DNA of 64,000 bases from Steinernema hermaphroditum (taxonomy: Eukaryota; Nematoda; Chromadorea; Rhabditida; Steinernematidae), in assembly GCA_030435675.1 (NCBI GenBank), contig CM059621.1, positions 15,872,001 through 15,936,000 of the forward strand. The letters are read 5' to 3'. Below, piece after piece: positions 45,892 to 56,884 of the stretch. The notes under the pieces are model-generated. The model did no database searches. It was not told where the DNA came from and saw only the letters and a list, made by a program, of their open reading frames with translations. A program made the position numbers and the translations under genes. Positions within the stretch are counted from its first letter, which is position 1. Each line of letters opens with the position of its first letter.

Positions 45892-47123
45892 ATGGCTCAA
45901 CAACACTCAACCACGCGCGGTAAGCCATTGATGACATTGGACGGTTTTGGCTACGTCCAGCATAAGCTGAACAGCGTGGGTGAGCAGCTCTGGCGCTGTA
46001 CGAATCAGAAGAAGATGCGTTGTGCAGGTCGCGGCATCAGTAATGCGGATTTTTCGGACTTTCGCGCGACCCAGGGACACACAAATAATTGCTCACGCGC
46101 GCTTTATGAAGTTGATTCCGAGGTCAGTAATTATTTTTGGTTTTTTTTTGCGTCCTTAAATTCTATGAAGCGGTTGTGTTGAATCATAATTGTAGAAGCG
46201 GGCGATACGATCTGCAATCAAAACCGCGGCCGTAAATCAGCGCGATACCCGTGCAAAGATTGTAGTCGAGTCTGCGCTGAGCGAAAAAGCGAGTGTTGTC
46301 TCCGCCGCAGCTGGATTCAACAAATACGACTCTTACTACCGGGTCGTACGTCGCTGCAGGGAGTTACCGGAGCGAAAAGATGTCGACCGCGTTTTGGTTT
46401 CTCAAGTGGTACTCGCAGGAGGATTCACAAACACGAAGTTAGACGGAGGCGAGCGTTTTTTGGCGTGGGACTCCCGCTCTGATCATGCCGACTTACCAGT
46501 TATTTTCCTCTTCCTGTCTGATCACGGTGTTGATCGCCTCCGGAGATTTGTTAATTGGTGTGGGGACGGTCAGTTCTCTCTCGTTCCGAAAAACCTAATG
46601 CAGCTCTACACGGTTGGCGTCCTAATCGATCATCACTTCATTCCCTTATGCAGAATCGCACCCTGCACACCTATCTTCGCCTCTTTCAGAAGATTTCCTC
46701 TCTTTTGTCTTTCGTGTGAATACCAATGGTATTGTTTGTGATCCTATGTTTGCTCCAGAGTTCTGGAATTGTCGCGCTTCGATTCTTTCTGACCGTCCTC
46801 GCACCAACAACGCTATCGAAGGATGGCATAATGCCTTCAAGTCTCATTTCGGCTCTGCTGTTCATCCATCACTGTCTAAAATTATTGTTGCACTGCAGAA
46901 AGAGGAGGCATCTGCTATGCTAACTCTCCTGCCTCGCGAAACAGATTCGTCACAGCCTCTCCTTGCTCATGAGCGTCGCTCCAAGTACGTGCAGGTTGAC
47001 AAGTCTATTAAGTCTCTCGTTCTTCATTTTGATGGATCTGTTTCTGGTGTTGTCTCCCACCTTATGACCCTGCAGAATTATTTGTGTAAGCCTAACACGT
47101 TTGTCAACGGCCCGGACGCATAA
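45892..47123 (+). pseudogene. FLYWCH-MULE transposase, internally deleted and frameshifted
   Basis: Exon 45892-46122 encodes a FLYWCH-type finger (MTLDGFGYVQHKL, LWRCTNQKKMRCAGRG, ATQGHTNNC). After an intron ending TTGTAG at 46195 the frame continues through FVNWCGDGQFSLVPKNLMQL and YTVGVLIDHHFIPL, the first catalytic region of MULE transposases (the Asp of GDG). A one-base shift at about 46645 moves the homology to another frame (QNRTLHTYLRLFQKI), and then the central CHxHxxQ block is missing. The tail, PEFWNCRASILSDRPRTNN and AIEGWHNAFKSHFG, is the typical C-terminal part. Not able to encode an intact transposase. Confidence 0.85.
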
Positions 47124-47250
47124 ATTGTTGGACTCTCTTTCGTTCTGTTGGTAATTTTTGGATGCATTGTCGCTAAATCGACTAAAATATTCACTGTGGC
47201 AAAAACGGCGGTGAAAACATAAAGAACGGCGGTAAAAAAACGCGCGGGAC

Positions 47251-47372
47251 GCAAATGTCCGTTTTACCGGGACGCAAATGTCCGGGACGCAGTTGTCCGG
47301 GACGCAAATGTCCGGGACGCAAATGTCCGGTTTTTGGGACGCAAAAGTCCGGGACGCAAATGTCCTGGTACC
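47251..47372. repeat. Right terminal repeat array of MULE 1
   Basis: Inverted counterpart of the left array: GGGACGCAAATGTCC words, with one GGGACGCAGTTGTCC variant and two extra copies relative to the left end, closing with GGTACC. Confidence 0.92.
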
Positions 47373-47588
47373 GTGACGAGTGCACTTCAAATGGACGGAC
47401 AGACCACCCACGACTGATCACAAATCTGCAAATTAGATCCGCTCAGACTCCTAGTGCAGTCTCTGCGCCCGCCCTATGCCAACGTGTCGCACCACCCCTT
47501 CCACCGACAAGAAAAATACACGAAACAGAGTACAATAACCGGAAACATGTTTTAATGTAAATTAACAGATAACAAAGGAAGTTCTTTT

Positions 47589-48605
47589 TTAGAGCGTACC
47601 AAACAGCTCATCCGCCAACGCATCGAACTCCGGCTGCAAATCCCGTGCAAAATCTTGCAGCTTCTCGAGACGAACACCTCCGTGGTTTCTGGCCATGTGA
47701 TGCTAAATGAAGCTGCCTTATTACAATCGGCTATGATCAGCCCCACCTCGACAGAGTCCTTTCGGTGCGCCTTGTAGTCACAGTAATCGAACTTGCAATG
47801 GTAGCGATGAAGCTGAAACAAGCACGTTAGCTCAAACCGGCAAACAGAGATGGTTACGTTGTGCTGATTGGCCAGGTGCATGAAGATGTGGTTCGAGCGG
47901 TTCTTCTGAGTGATATCGCGCTGGCAAGCGCCGCACACTCCTGCCATGGTTTGACTGCGGCGGGAAGAGGACGACAGAGAAGGACGCGGCGCGTTCAAAC
48001 GCTCTTCAAAGAAGCGTTGAGGAGTTTCGGAAAGCATCGGAGATGGACTTGCTAAACGCAAGGCTAAACATCAAGAGTGGTGTGCCTCGCAAACCTTCGA
48101 TTTTATCGCTTTCGGAGTCTTCATTCTGGCGGAAGTCGCGGATCAGCGCTCCAGCGCCACCGCCGTCCTGAGCTGCTTGACAAGAGCGGAAAACTGAGAC
48201 CAGAGATTCGATGGCATTGTTCATCGTGAAGTTCATGGACTTCTCGATGTTCTTGTCTTCGTTCTTGCGGGCCTCTGCGTCATCGTGGAAGCGGAATAGA
48301 AGCTGCAGAGTGGTAGCGTTACGAGTACCAGAAAGGGAGCGCTTACCGGTCCCCTCTTGTGCACCGCACAGTTGTGCTCCCGCATCTGCTCCTCGGTGGT
48401 TCGTCTCGTGTGGCAGGTGAGGCACTCAAAAGGCGCCCAGTGGGTGTGCTCCTGTCGAATGTGAACCTGCAAATAATCGCTGATTCAGCAGAAGTGCTGA
48501 ACATAGAGTACTCACCCTCATGGCCTCCAGCGAATACTTCGTCACTCCGCAGTTCGAGCACGCCATAGGGAACGGCGCCGCATCGCTGTTCGCATTAATC
48601 GCCAT
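47589..48605 (-). CDS. C2H2-type zinc-finger protein
   Basis: Six minus-strand exons (48605-48516, 48466-48347, 48302-48095, 48051-47858, 47812-47747, 47702-47589) give about 263 residues. Finger-like motifs: CSNCGVTKYSLEAMRVHIRQ, ECLTCHTRRTTEEQMREHNC, CGACQRDITQKNRSNHIFMH and FDYCDYKAHRKDSVEHHMAR. Fingers 1, 2 and 4 fit CxxC (or Cx4C) with HxxxxH spacing, as in nuclear nucleic-acid-binding proteins. The middle is acidic with a Gly run. I do not recognise an orthologue. Confidence 0.75.
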
Positions 48606-49040
48606 TCGTGTGGGCTCTGAAATGATTCAAAACATTACGGCCACTTGTCGCGCGAAAGAACATTAAACAAGCGTGGTGTACCACCTGTTTCGTGCAGATT
48701 TGGAGCGCCCAATCTCACACAAAATCAACGCTTCAGTCCAGGCGGCGCTAACTTCGACATTTCCTGGATTTCCTAAATTCCAGGCGACAAATGCTGCAAT
48801 GATGGAACAGCGATTAGGAGAGGATCGAGGATGATCGAGTGCAATCGTCCCAAGACTCAGAGAACATTCGAAAATGGTACGAAGCTTGTACGAACCCTGG
48901 CGACCCTTGAGCACAACAAGACCGAACAACGCTCAGCATAAACACCGACTACGACGGACGCAAGCTTCATATTTATTTAACTAACACTACCTTCTACTTC
49001 AGATCTACAACATGTTCTAACAATTAACCTAATGGTTGAA
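48606..49040. other. Intergenic
   Basis: Spacer between the zinc-finger gene and the NDUFAF6 stop codon. No gene seen. Confidence 0.5.
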
Positions 49041-50175
49041 TCAATAGTAGCCCCGTAACTTCCTCCACATTAGCATCCACGCTAGAAGTGGATGTCCTCT
49101 CTGTAAGCGAGCATCAAACAAATCATAATCAGTTTTCTTCATAGTCTTCAACATATGATCGACGCTGGCGCCGCTTGATATGAGAGCCAGTGATGTGCTC
49201 TTCGAAACAGCAAGACTATGCCTGCGCGATTCTTGAAGCCACTTGTCGCTGACCTGAACAATAGATGTAAATAAGGTGCATGCTTGCAAACTCTTACAGT
49301 AGTCAAGTCGCGCGCCAGATTACGAATTCCTTCAGGTGACTGTTTTGTGTAGACGTTATCCGCTGACAGACCGTGAATGGTCATCACATCAGTAGGTAGA
49401 ATAACGATGCCGCGTTTGAGTAGAGGAACTGTTGATCTGAAGATAAAGATGAATCAACTGGAAATGGATTGAATATTGGACACATACCTCAAATGGTTTA
49501 AGACCCCCACAGATTTCCCCATTGCAAGCGCAGCTTCCTTCATCTCCAACGATACTACTTCGTTTGTTTTACGCGCAAGAGCATTCATGACCATCAGATG
49601 AAGTGCACCACTGGTTTTCTCAGCATAACTTTCTAATGCAGCGACGGACTCGAATGGACGGTCTCCGAGCGTTTGTTGTCGTGCTTCGACAAGACCATAC
49701 AGCGGTTCGATATCAGCTTGAGAGCCGAAAAGGCGCAAAGCAGTCGCCACAGGCTGTCGCGGTATCGGTCCGCTCGTGCAACCGTAAATTGCGGAAATAG
49801 CATCTCGCCAAAACTGCAAGCGAAAAATGCCGGCCGTACCCGCGTTGCGCTCTATATGATCTCGTACTAAGGTCAGTTCAACATTAAACGCAAGAAGCTG
49901 AAAGAGCTTTATTACAATTCAACAAGAGATTACTACCAACTCACAGCAAACACATGAGGCTGAACCTCACGAGGCATCAACAATGCTGCGACATAATTGG
50001 AAAAGTCGTGCTTCTTCACAGAGCCAATACATAATTTAAACGAATCCAAGGCTTGATCTTTGCTGGGAGGAGGTGAATTGCGAATGCTCTTAAGCCCATC
50101 GGATGGCTTTGAAAGGCGATCTAGTTGGGGGCGGCGCTGCTTTCCTATAAGATAAACATTCATGAAAAAGATCAT
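49041..50175 (-). CDS. NDUFAF6: NDUFAF6, mitochondrial complex I assembly factor
   Basis: Squalene/phytoene-synthase-like protein of mitochondria needed for early complex I assembly. Minus-strand exons 50175-49945, 49897-49488, 49436-49298 and 49253-49041 give 330 residues (human about 333). Motifs: DFSNYVAALLMPREVQPHVF, AFNVELTLVRDHIERN, FRLQFWRDAISAIY, ALESYAEKTSGALHLMVMNA, AMGKSVGVLNHLRSTV, ILPTDVMTIHGLS and the end DFDLF-like TDYDLFDARL with LMWRKLRGYY. As in other NDUFAF6 proteins the catalytic aspartate-rich motifs of true synthases are missing. The only in-frame ATGs (50175 and 50163) lie inside the last intron of EMC5 and the coding frame then runs through EMC5's last exon in a different frame. 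Confidence 0.92.
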
Positions 50176-50595
50176 AATCAAGCAGTATTACCGAAGTACT
50201 GAGGTGATGAGGAAAGGCGCTGTAAGCTGGCGACAAAGTTTTGCCGCGATGTTCGAACGAATAAAACGACGGGCAGTTTCCCACAGTATCCCATGACTTC
50301 TTGCTGCTGAGGTGGTCTCCACGAATTGGACGAAATTCGCCAGCCACGTAGGATGCGCTGTAGACGAGCACAATAAGACTGACCAACGTCTGCAAAACGA
50401 TGTCGATCGGAAGCCGGGTGAACGGTTCCTCAATCAGACGCAGATAGAATCGATGCTGGAATCAACTGAATAATAGCAACACAATTTGACAGTTCATCAG
50501 CACACCTGAGCAGCAGAATAGGCGCAGTGCAGAAGGCTGAGAAGACTGGCGATGCAAATAAACTTGTAGGTTGATTGCGAGATCAGTGTCGGCAT
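50121..50595 (-). CDS. emc-5: EMC5/MMGT1, ER membrane protein complex subunit 5
   Basis: Two-pass membrane subunit of the ER membrane complex, which inserts transmembrane proteins. Minus-strand exons 50595-50506, 50455-50192 and 50144-50121 encode 125 residues (human 131). MPTLISQSTYKFICIASLLS begins TM1; HCAYSAAQHRFYLRLIEEPF and RLPIDIVLQTLVSLIVLVYS match the family closely, followed by SKKSWDTVGNCPSFYSFEHR. The 47-bp last intron (GTAATA to TTATAG) leads to a tiny exon ending STSESSAAPN. Without that splice the frame would stay open to 50090, so the C-terminus has an alternative. Confidence 0.92.
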
Positions 50596-51388
50596 CCCCG
50601 TTTGCTGGGTCAATTCGCCTGAAAACTTTCAATCGTAAATACATCGCTCAGTGGACAAATTAAAATACAATCGATGGGACACAACCATCACATCAACACA
50701 AACATAAATCTCCCACATTCATATTTACCAATACATCTAGAAATGACACGCGACGGTTTCCGAGCGATTGATGGAAAGAACTGCACAATAGGAGTTGTAG
50801 ACGTCTGGAGTCTAATGTGCTTGCAGAATGCAGGCAATAGAGACAATAGACGTCTACAGCAGAGAATTTGATTCAGCCTTCTCGCCTTCTCGAGCGCTTC
50901 TCGATATGGCTACCAAAGCGATCTGCCCTCAGTCGTCGCGTTCAAGCGTCGCAAATGACGAAGGATGCCCTGAAAGCCACAGTAGGATCGGCGAGCCTTC
51001 TGAGTCTCTGTAGGAGCCACTCGAGAGATCCAGGCGAAGCTCCAGAAAAGGCCTACCTCAGCCAGGTGGACGAAGCGACATTTTAGCTTCGTACACAGTA
51101 AACCCCATCTATTCACATCTGGATAAACACCTCACCACTAGGAGGCCACGACAAGCAACCGTATTCTGTTCCGTAATTTTTGAATTTTACACCTAGGCAT
51201 GTGCACAAATGGCCCCAAAAACGGTCGAGGATCCTTCTTTCCGCTCGGCGACGCGCCGAGTCACCGTCTCTGTCCGTCCATCCATCCGTGGCGCGATTAC
51301 AATTGGCGCGAAATCATTGCGCGGGAAGTGTCAATGCACAAATGTGTCCGTCGCCCGATCGATCCACCGTTTCTCTTCTGTTTCAGCG
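50596..51388. other. Divergent promoter region
   Basis: Between the minus-strand EMC5 gene and the plus-strand SET gene. Short frames at 50.67-51.1 kb have no motif. TTTCAG at 51381-51386 directly precedes the SET gene ATG. Confidence 0.45.
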
Positions 51389-54300
51389 ATGTCCTCCAAC
51401 GCTCTTATTGCTGTCACTACAAAGGATGGTCGTCCGAAATTCGCAAAACGTGAGTTCTGAGCGTCCCAAGTGTCCTCCGGAAGTTAATTCTCCGAGTTTG
51501 GAGAAGTTAGCCTCGAGGAAGGGCGCCCTCTTTCCAAGATCGACATGAGCGATTTCCAGGTGACAGGGCCAACATCTGCTTCTGCTGCCGCAGCGAGCAG
51601 AACCGCGAGAATCTGACAAAATGCGGTCACAAGAAGTGCGACGTCGGCTTTCATGAAGACTGCTTCACCGCGTACACCGTTGGAGGATTCAACGCTGCGA
51701 AGATGGTCGACCGAGTGACGAAGGCGCGATTTTGTTCGAGGCACTATTGCACGTACTGCTATGGAAATGGCCTGAGGACAAGGGCTTTCTACGGTAATTC
51801 ATTATTTTTGTTCAATTTGAGGTAATTTCTACCACTAAAAGCAGCCTATTGTCTGCAATAAGCAGCAAATGAGACCATCGTTGGCTCGTTCTTTTCATTC
51901 TATGACGTGCACAGACCATTGGCGGTCGGTTTTTCAGCATAGTATCAAAGTGCAAACTTAGAAATTGAGCTTTATTCCTACTGAATGTCTACCCTCTATA
52001 TGTAGAATAGACACCAGTACATTTCTAGGAAGGAAATTCATCTCTTGCTCACAATGCGAACTAGCCTGGCACCCGAAGTGCATCCCAGCCGGTTGCGATC
52101 TCGACGAAAACGGTGAAATCATATGTCCTCGACATCGAGCGTTCGATCGTCTCGCGCTACACATAAACCACTGTGCATCCTGTCAGGGTACACTCTGTGA
52201 ATATCACGAAAGTAGCTTTCGAAGGGCAATTTTAGAACCAGACAAGAATGGTTTGCTACAGTGCCAGTCCTGCGTGCGATCGGTGCACTTCACCTGCGCC
52301 GAGCTCAATCCAAACGTTACTGAAGAGCAGTTCAAGGCCGAAAACTCGACGTTCACGTGTCCATGGTGCCGCGACTTTGTGTTCGTCACGGAGAATCTGT
52401 ACTGCATGGGGGTCAGTTTTCAGTTGAATCCTTTGTTTCGCCTTGATTGTTTCGTCTCTTCCAACGCAACATTCGACCTCTCTAGAGCGGTCGCATAGAC
52501 AGAGACAGATGCGGTTGCTTTCAGTACTCCACCAACACAGGCCTCCCCTTCTCCTACTACCCATGTGTGCCAGTCTCGAACAGCGAATATCCCGGAAAGA
52601 AGGACACGCGACTCGGGAATCCAGGTTACGTGCCGGTGAAGTGGATGATGTGGCGGAAAAGAGTCACTTATGGCCTTCTACCACACGCGAAAATCGTCGA
52701 GATGAACGAAAAGGACTACTTCTTCATCACCGCTATCGACAGTAAGCGCTGCGATGGATCTTTGAAAGAGCGTAAGTTCTGGCCTCTGTCCCCAAGTGGC
52801 GTCTACTCTTCGTCTTCAGCTTGGCGCGAGGCCCAGAACAAGCTGGCCGATCCGATGTTCAAGATGGCCCTGCGCGATGATCAGAAGCCTCTGAAGGGTC
52901 AGGAACCGATGAATCAAGTGAGGATGGTGAATGTAGGCACACCGTCTCGTGTATTTGTACTGGACGTTATGTTGTAGTACTACGTTCGGTGGGATGAGGA
53001 GAAGCAAAAGCTGGTGAAGGCGACTATCCCGGCGCCGAAAAAGATCAAGAAAGAGGAGAAGTACTGTGACTGTTCGACTGAAAAGGAGCAGCGATGTGGA
53101 CCGCAGTCCGGTTGCTACAATAGGGCAATGGGTAAAGAGTGCCCGAAGGTTGGTTTTCTACTGGAGACATCAAACATGAGACATTAGACAACAGATACCG
53201 TCTTGTCCGTCTAGAAAAATTCTCTATATGCAGGGTAGCCCAAAAAAGGGCGTCTCTTTCTGAGAGTATCTTTCTGAGAGTATCTAGACACCTTAGACGA
53301 TACACAAGCCGCAGCCTCACCTCACATAGACCATTCCAGGATTGTGGCGGCAAACAAAGTCTCTGCCTAAATCGAGTCATCCAAAATGGCGAAAAATGTG
53401 GACTCGACATCATCGAGGTGTTCGATTCGAAGGCTTGTGGCAAAGGCGTCCGAGCGAGGCAGATCATCGAAGCTGTAATTAGGCCCCCGTCCCGATTCAG
53501 TAATGAAAGCGATCTTTAGGGAACGTTCATCGGTGAATATCACGGTGAAATAATCACAGAATCGGAAGCCCATCGAAGAATTGAACAGACATACATCGAT
53601 GGAAATCACGAGGAGAAGTTCTACATCATGCATGTGCGAGGGTGCTATGTAGACGCGAAGGAAGTCGGCGGTGTCATTCGATACGTGAACCACAGTTGCT
53701 CTCCTAACTGCGAAATCAAGCCCGTCGAGGTGAGTCCGAGCAAGAGTCTATTCCCTCGCGGAGTCTAGACAAATTGTATCTAGTCTGGAGAGAAGAGAGC
53801 AGACTTTGAGAGTCACACAGTAAAATAGTCAAAAAAAATAGTCACTTCCTTATGAAACAGACTGTCTAGACTTGTATGTGCTCTACTTGAACTGTCCGAT
53901 TTCAGGTGGACGGCACCATAAGGCTGGCGCTATTTGCAGACAAGGACATATCCATAGGCGAGGAACTGACTTTCCACTACGGTATGGAGTCGATAGCCAA
54001 GGACGTTCGCACCCTTCCCGATTGCTACTGTGGCGCCGACGCTTGCAGTGGCGTGTTAGGATATACGAAGTCCCAAAAGAAACCGGCGCCCAAAGAGTCT
54101 CCAGTTCTCGATGAGAATAACACAAAACGTGAGCACCTAAATACACCCAAAGACAACCCAGAAAATGTGTATTTATAGCAAAGGCGAAGAAGAAAGTCAA
54201 CAGGACAGTCGCCACGTCGAGAATCAAGCTGAACAGTCTCGACAACAACAGTCTTCCTACTCGCACCGTCAGGAAAAGGAAGAGGCGAGAGACGTCCATT

Positions 54301-54451
54301 GTCGATGGTTGGTTCATAGCGGCCCGAGTTCTTCTAAGTTTGGGTTGTTTCAGCGGAGAACATAGCTCCACAGAGCTCAAGAGCGCCAGAAAAGCTGAAA
54401 AAAGTTCCCAAAACGGGTGAAGAAGGACTCAGGAAGGAAACTGCCCAATAA
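51389..54451 (+). CDS. Histone lysine methyltransferase, NSD/MES-4-like (PHD, AWS, SET, post-SET)
   Basis: Nuclear chromatin enzyme; the NSD/MES-4 class methylates H3K36. Eleven exons: 51389-51449, 51560-51793, 52011-52411, 52525-52741, 52820-52917, 52978-53148, 53340-53474, 53520-53729, 53906-54128, 54179-54307, 54354-54451; 658 residues. Cys/His-rich PHD-type segments: ICFCCRSEQ...KKCDVGFHEDCF, CSQCELAWHPKCIPAGCDLD and CQSCVRSVHFTCAEL. A Trp-rich stretch (PGYVPVKWMMWRKRVTYG) may be a PWWP-like region. AWS cysteines: CDCSTEKEQRCGPQSGCYNR. SET motifs: GTFIGEYHGEII, IRYVNHSCSPNCE and GEELTFHYG. Post-SET: CYCGADACSGVLGY. The tail is basic (KAKKKVNR, TVRKRKRRE). The exon 4 donor has an alternative 33 bp downstream. 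Which of NSD, ASH1 or SETD2 is closest cannot be settled here. Confidence 0.9.
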
Positions 54452-54709
54452 CAAGAGATGCTCTGGCATCATTACTCTTTGATTCGATTTGTTCTGCTTA
54501 ACATTATTTATTCTCTTTCTGCTCGTGTGGTTTGGATGAACCAGTCGGGTACAATGACTCCGGGAGGGCTCCGAAGATTTAGACTTCCGGGAAGAGCCTT
54601 TGTTTCAGCGGAGAACTTACGAACTGATGGAGGTTGGCGACGAGGACGGCACAAAACGGTCCTTGGCGAGCACCACACTCACGAATAAATTGTTCCAGAC
54701 GCAAAGGCA

Positions 54710-55060
54710 TACAGTAATCAATGAAACCACAGACAATAATCGACTGACTTCTGCCACGACTGGCCTGAATGATGAATGAGGGTTGCATCATCTTTCATCA
54801 TCCTCGCTTTTCATCTTCTTCTTTCTCTCACGATTCCGTTTGTTTCTTGGCTCTTTCGTCTCTCCGCTCTGCGGATCGGAGATTTAGAGTTTCGAGGTCT
54901 TCTGACATGCAGCGCGCGTTCTGTCCGCGTTGCGGTGGGAGAAGAGGCCGATGTTTTGCGCCTTAGTTTGCTTGTGGAATCTGATGCGATGATTCGATCC
55001 ACCCGAGTTGGCATCGAATGGGCTGCTGAAAAGCCTCAATTTGGGAACGGATAAAGTAGC
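54710..55060 (+). repeat. Dispersed repeat C, second copy
   Basis: Direct copy of 22235-22560, conserving the frame FHHPRFSSSSFSHDSVCFLA and AFCPRCGG. Slightly diverged. Confidence 0.75.
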
Positions 55061-55149
55061 TTGAGTTGATGGCGACTGCTGCAGGAACTGCTCCACGTGC
55101 AGTGTGAGGACCAGGAACAGAAGGCGGTGGCGGTCGAGAAGAGTGTTCT

Positions 55150-55248
55150 CCTCGCATGCTTTGGACTCGTTTCGATTTTCGATTTGTTTCGGAGTCCGGG
55201 CTCGGATTCATTGGGATTTCGGACTTCATCGGCATCACTCCTTTCGAC
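55150..55248 (+). mobile_element. Relic of a hAT GAGTCC-family end
   Basis: The stretch ending GGATTTCGGACTTCATCGGCATCACT resembles the right end of the hAT element at 36258-37536 with the same order of GGGATTTCGGACT and CGGCATCACT. No left end or target duplication found, so it is a degraded copy. Confidence 0.55.
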
Positions 55249-55589
55249 TCTGGACTCTATGGATTCAGAGATTTAGTTCAGCTGCTAGCTCCTAGAGATT
55301 TGCGGGTTCAGTGCGCTCCAAGCTGTCGCAATTAGCTGTTCTGTTTTGTGCTTTTCGCATTTGTTGAAGATGAAAATTGGGAAAACAAACGAAATTGTCG
55401 CCTTAGGAAGATCGCAGCATATCACATTTTCGGCTTTCGTTCGCCAATTCTTTCTTCTCGTTCGACCAAATTATATCCTTCGACTTTCTTCCTTCGTGTA
55501 ATGTGTTATACAAACTTTCTTCCTTCGTGTTATAACAAGCTTTTTCCAAGACTAACCTCATGATGTTTTAGAGTATCAGCTAGTACCAT

Positions 55590-56355
55590 ATGGAGACAAG
55601 TAAAACAGAAATGGATCTGGTGATGCGCCTTTTCAACCGTTTCTATGCCGAAGCACGAAAGAACCTGAAGGTGGAGGTCGGCGGGATGCAGTTGGATATC
55701 CCAAACGAAGCTCCAGATGAAGCGGAGCGTACCACGCCGTACATTGCGGAAAAACTGTTCTTTGAACTTCCACGATCACCTGATACCAACAACGGTAAGG
55801 CCCAGCTGCTTTCTGCCTACATCATGTCATGAGTTTCTCTAGAGCAAGCGGAGCGTACCACCCCATATGTTGCTGAAAAGCTCTTGCCTGAACCTCCACA
55901 ACGTGCTACCAACAACTGTAAGGCGCAGCTGTGCTGAACATATCATGAGTTTTTTATAGGTATAGATGAAATCAGTGAATGTGCGATTCAGGAGTATCTT
56001 CAAGTGCGACAGCAGCTCACGTTCATTTACCCATGTTTTATTTGCAGGAAGGTCCGCTGCCCTCTCTCCTGGAGCAAAAACTCGACGAATGCCGTAGAAC
56101 TGTCGACCTGTTGAGACGCATTGACTTTCTTTTGCACAGATGGTGAATTAATATTGAGTGACGCTCTGATTTGACGTTTCTGCTTTTAGGACTGTCATAA
56201 ATCAAACGAGGAAGGTGTTCAGCGAATTCTTCACAGAGGAGGATATCGATTCGAATAGGTCTGAAGCGTGGAACGACTTGCCCAGGAAGCCCAAAACAGA
56301 ATCGCCCAAGGGTCGCAAACGCAGGGCGTGCAGAGACAAAACACGTAGGAAGTAG
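55590..56355 (+). CDS. Small basic-tailed protein with tandem duplicated exon
   Basis: Exons 55590-55794, 55843-55917, 55960-56003, 56048-56142 and 56190-56355 give 194 residues in frame. Start METSKTEMDLVMRLFNRF is a predicted helix. The end of exon 1 (AERTTPYIAEKLFFELP) is repeated as exon 2 (AERTTPYVAEKLLPEPP). Then a helical region (LLEQKLDECRRTVDLLRRID) and a basic, possibly nuclear-localising tail (KGRKRRACRDKTRRK). No family recognised. Confidence 0.68.
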
Positions 56356-56884
56356 CACCCGCTCCCATTTACCGCTCTACGCACCCTTGTTTGTGTTGCA
56401 TTGTTATGAGCATGTTATGTTATACGTTTGTTTTTTACTGTTGAATAGTACCGTTCAATAAGCTGCGTTCATGTGATAAAATCGGTTCCTCAAGCAAAGC
56501 AGTGTTATTTGGCAGAAAGAAGCAATAGGAAGGGTGGGAGTGGCAATTTCCGTGGAGGACCATTTTCGGAGCGCCAAAAAACAGAAGGAGCAGCGGGATG
56601 TGGTACTCGTACATCCCTAGCGCTGATGCCACCGTTTCTCACCCCATAATTAGATGACCGTCCTCCATAGGTGGTCGAAGTTCTGCGACTTTTCTCCCTC
56701 CTTCTTTTGCCGGTCCCATCCCGTTCCATCGCCTCTGAACGGAATGTGTACGGAAGAAACGCGCTTCTTCCGAAATATCGCGTGCTGGGTGTTTCGTCTC
56801 GAGCATCGGCGCCATGAAGACCACCATCAAGTTGGGGGACTTCTTCTGTCGAGGGAGCCATCAAATGCAGAGTCCAGAGTTCCG

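Larger units (their letters stand above)
45506..47372 (+). mobile_element. Mutator-like element 1, repeat-array termini
   Basis: 1867-bp element flanked by the 8-bp direct repeat GTGACGAG (45498-45505 and 47373-47380). Each end is an array of the 15-bp word GGACATTTGCGTCCC (inverted at the other end as GGGACGCAAATGTCC), 5 copies left and 6-7 right, with variants such as GGACTTTTGCGTCCC kept at corresponding places. The interior encodes a degenerate FLYWCH-MULE transposase. Confidence 0.9.

Noticed and set aside
47251..47372. Regular GGGACGCAAATGTCC repeats as a CRISPR array
   Set aside because: Units abut each other without spacers and are mirrored at 45506-45603 as transposon termini.
50188..50433. 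Arg-rich frame upstream of NDUFAF6 as its mitochondrial presequence
   Set aside because: Attractive composition, but splicing it to the NDUFAF6 exon is out of phase, and the region is well explained as EMC5 exon 2 in another frame.
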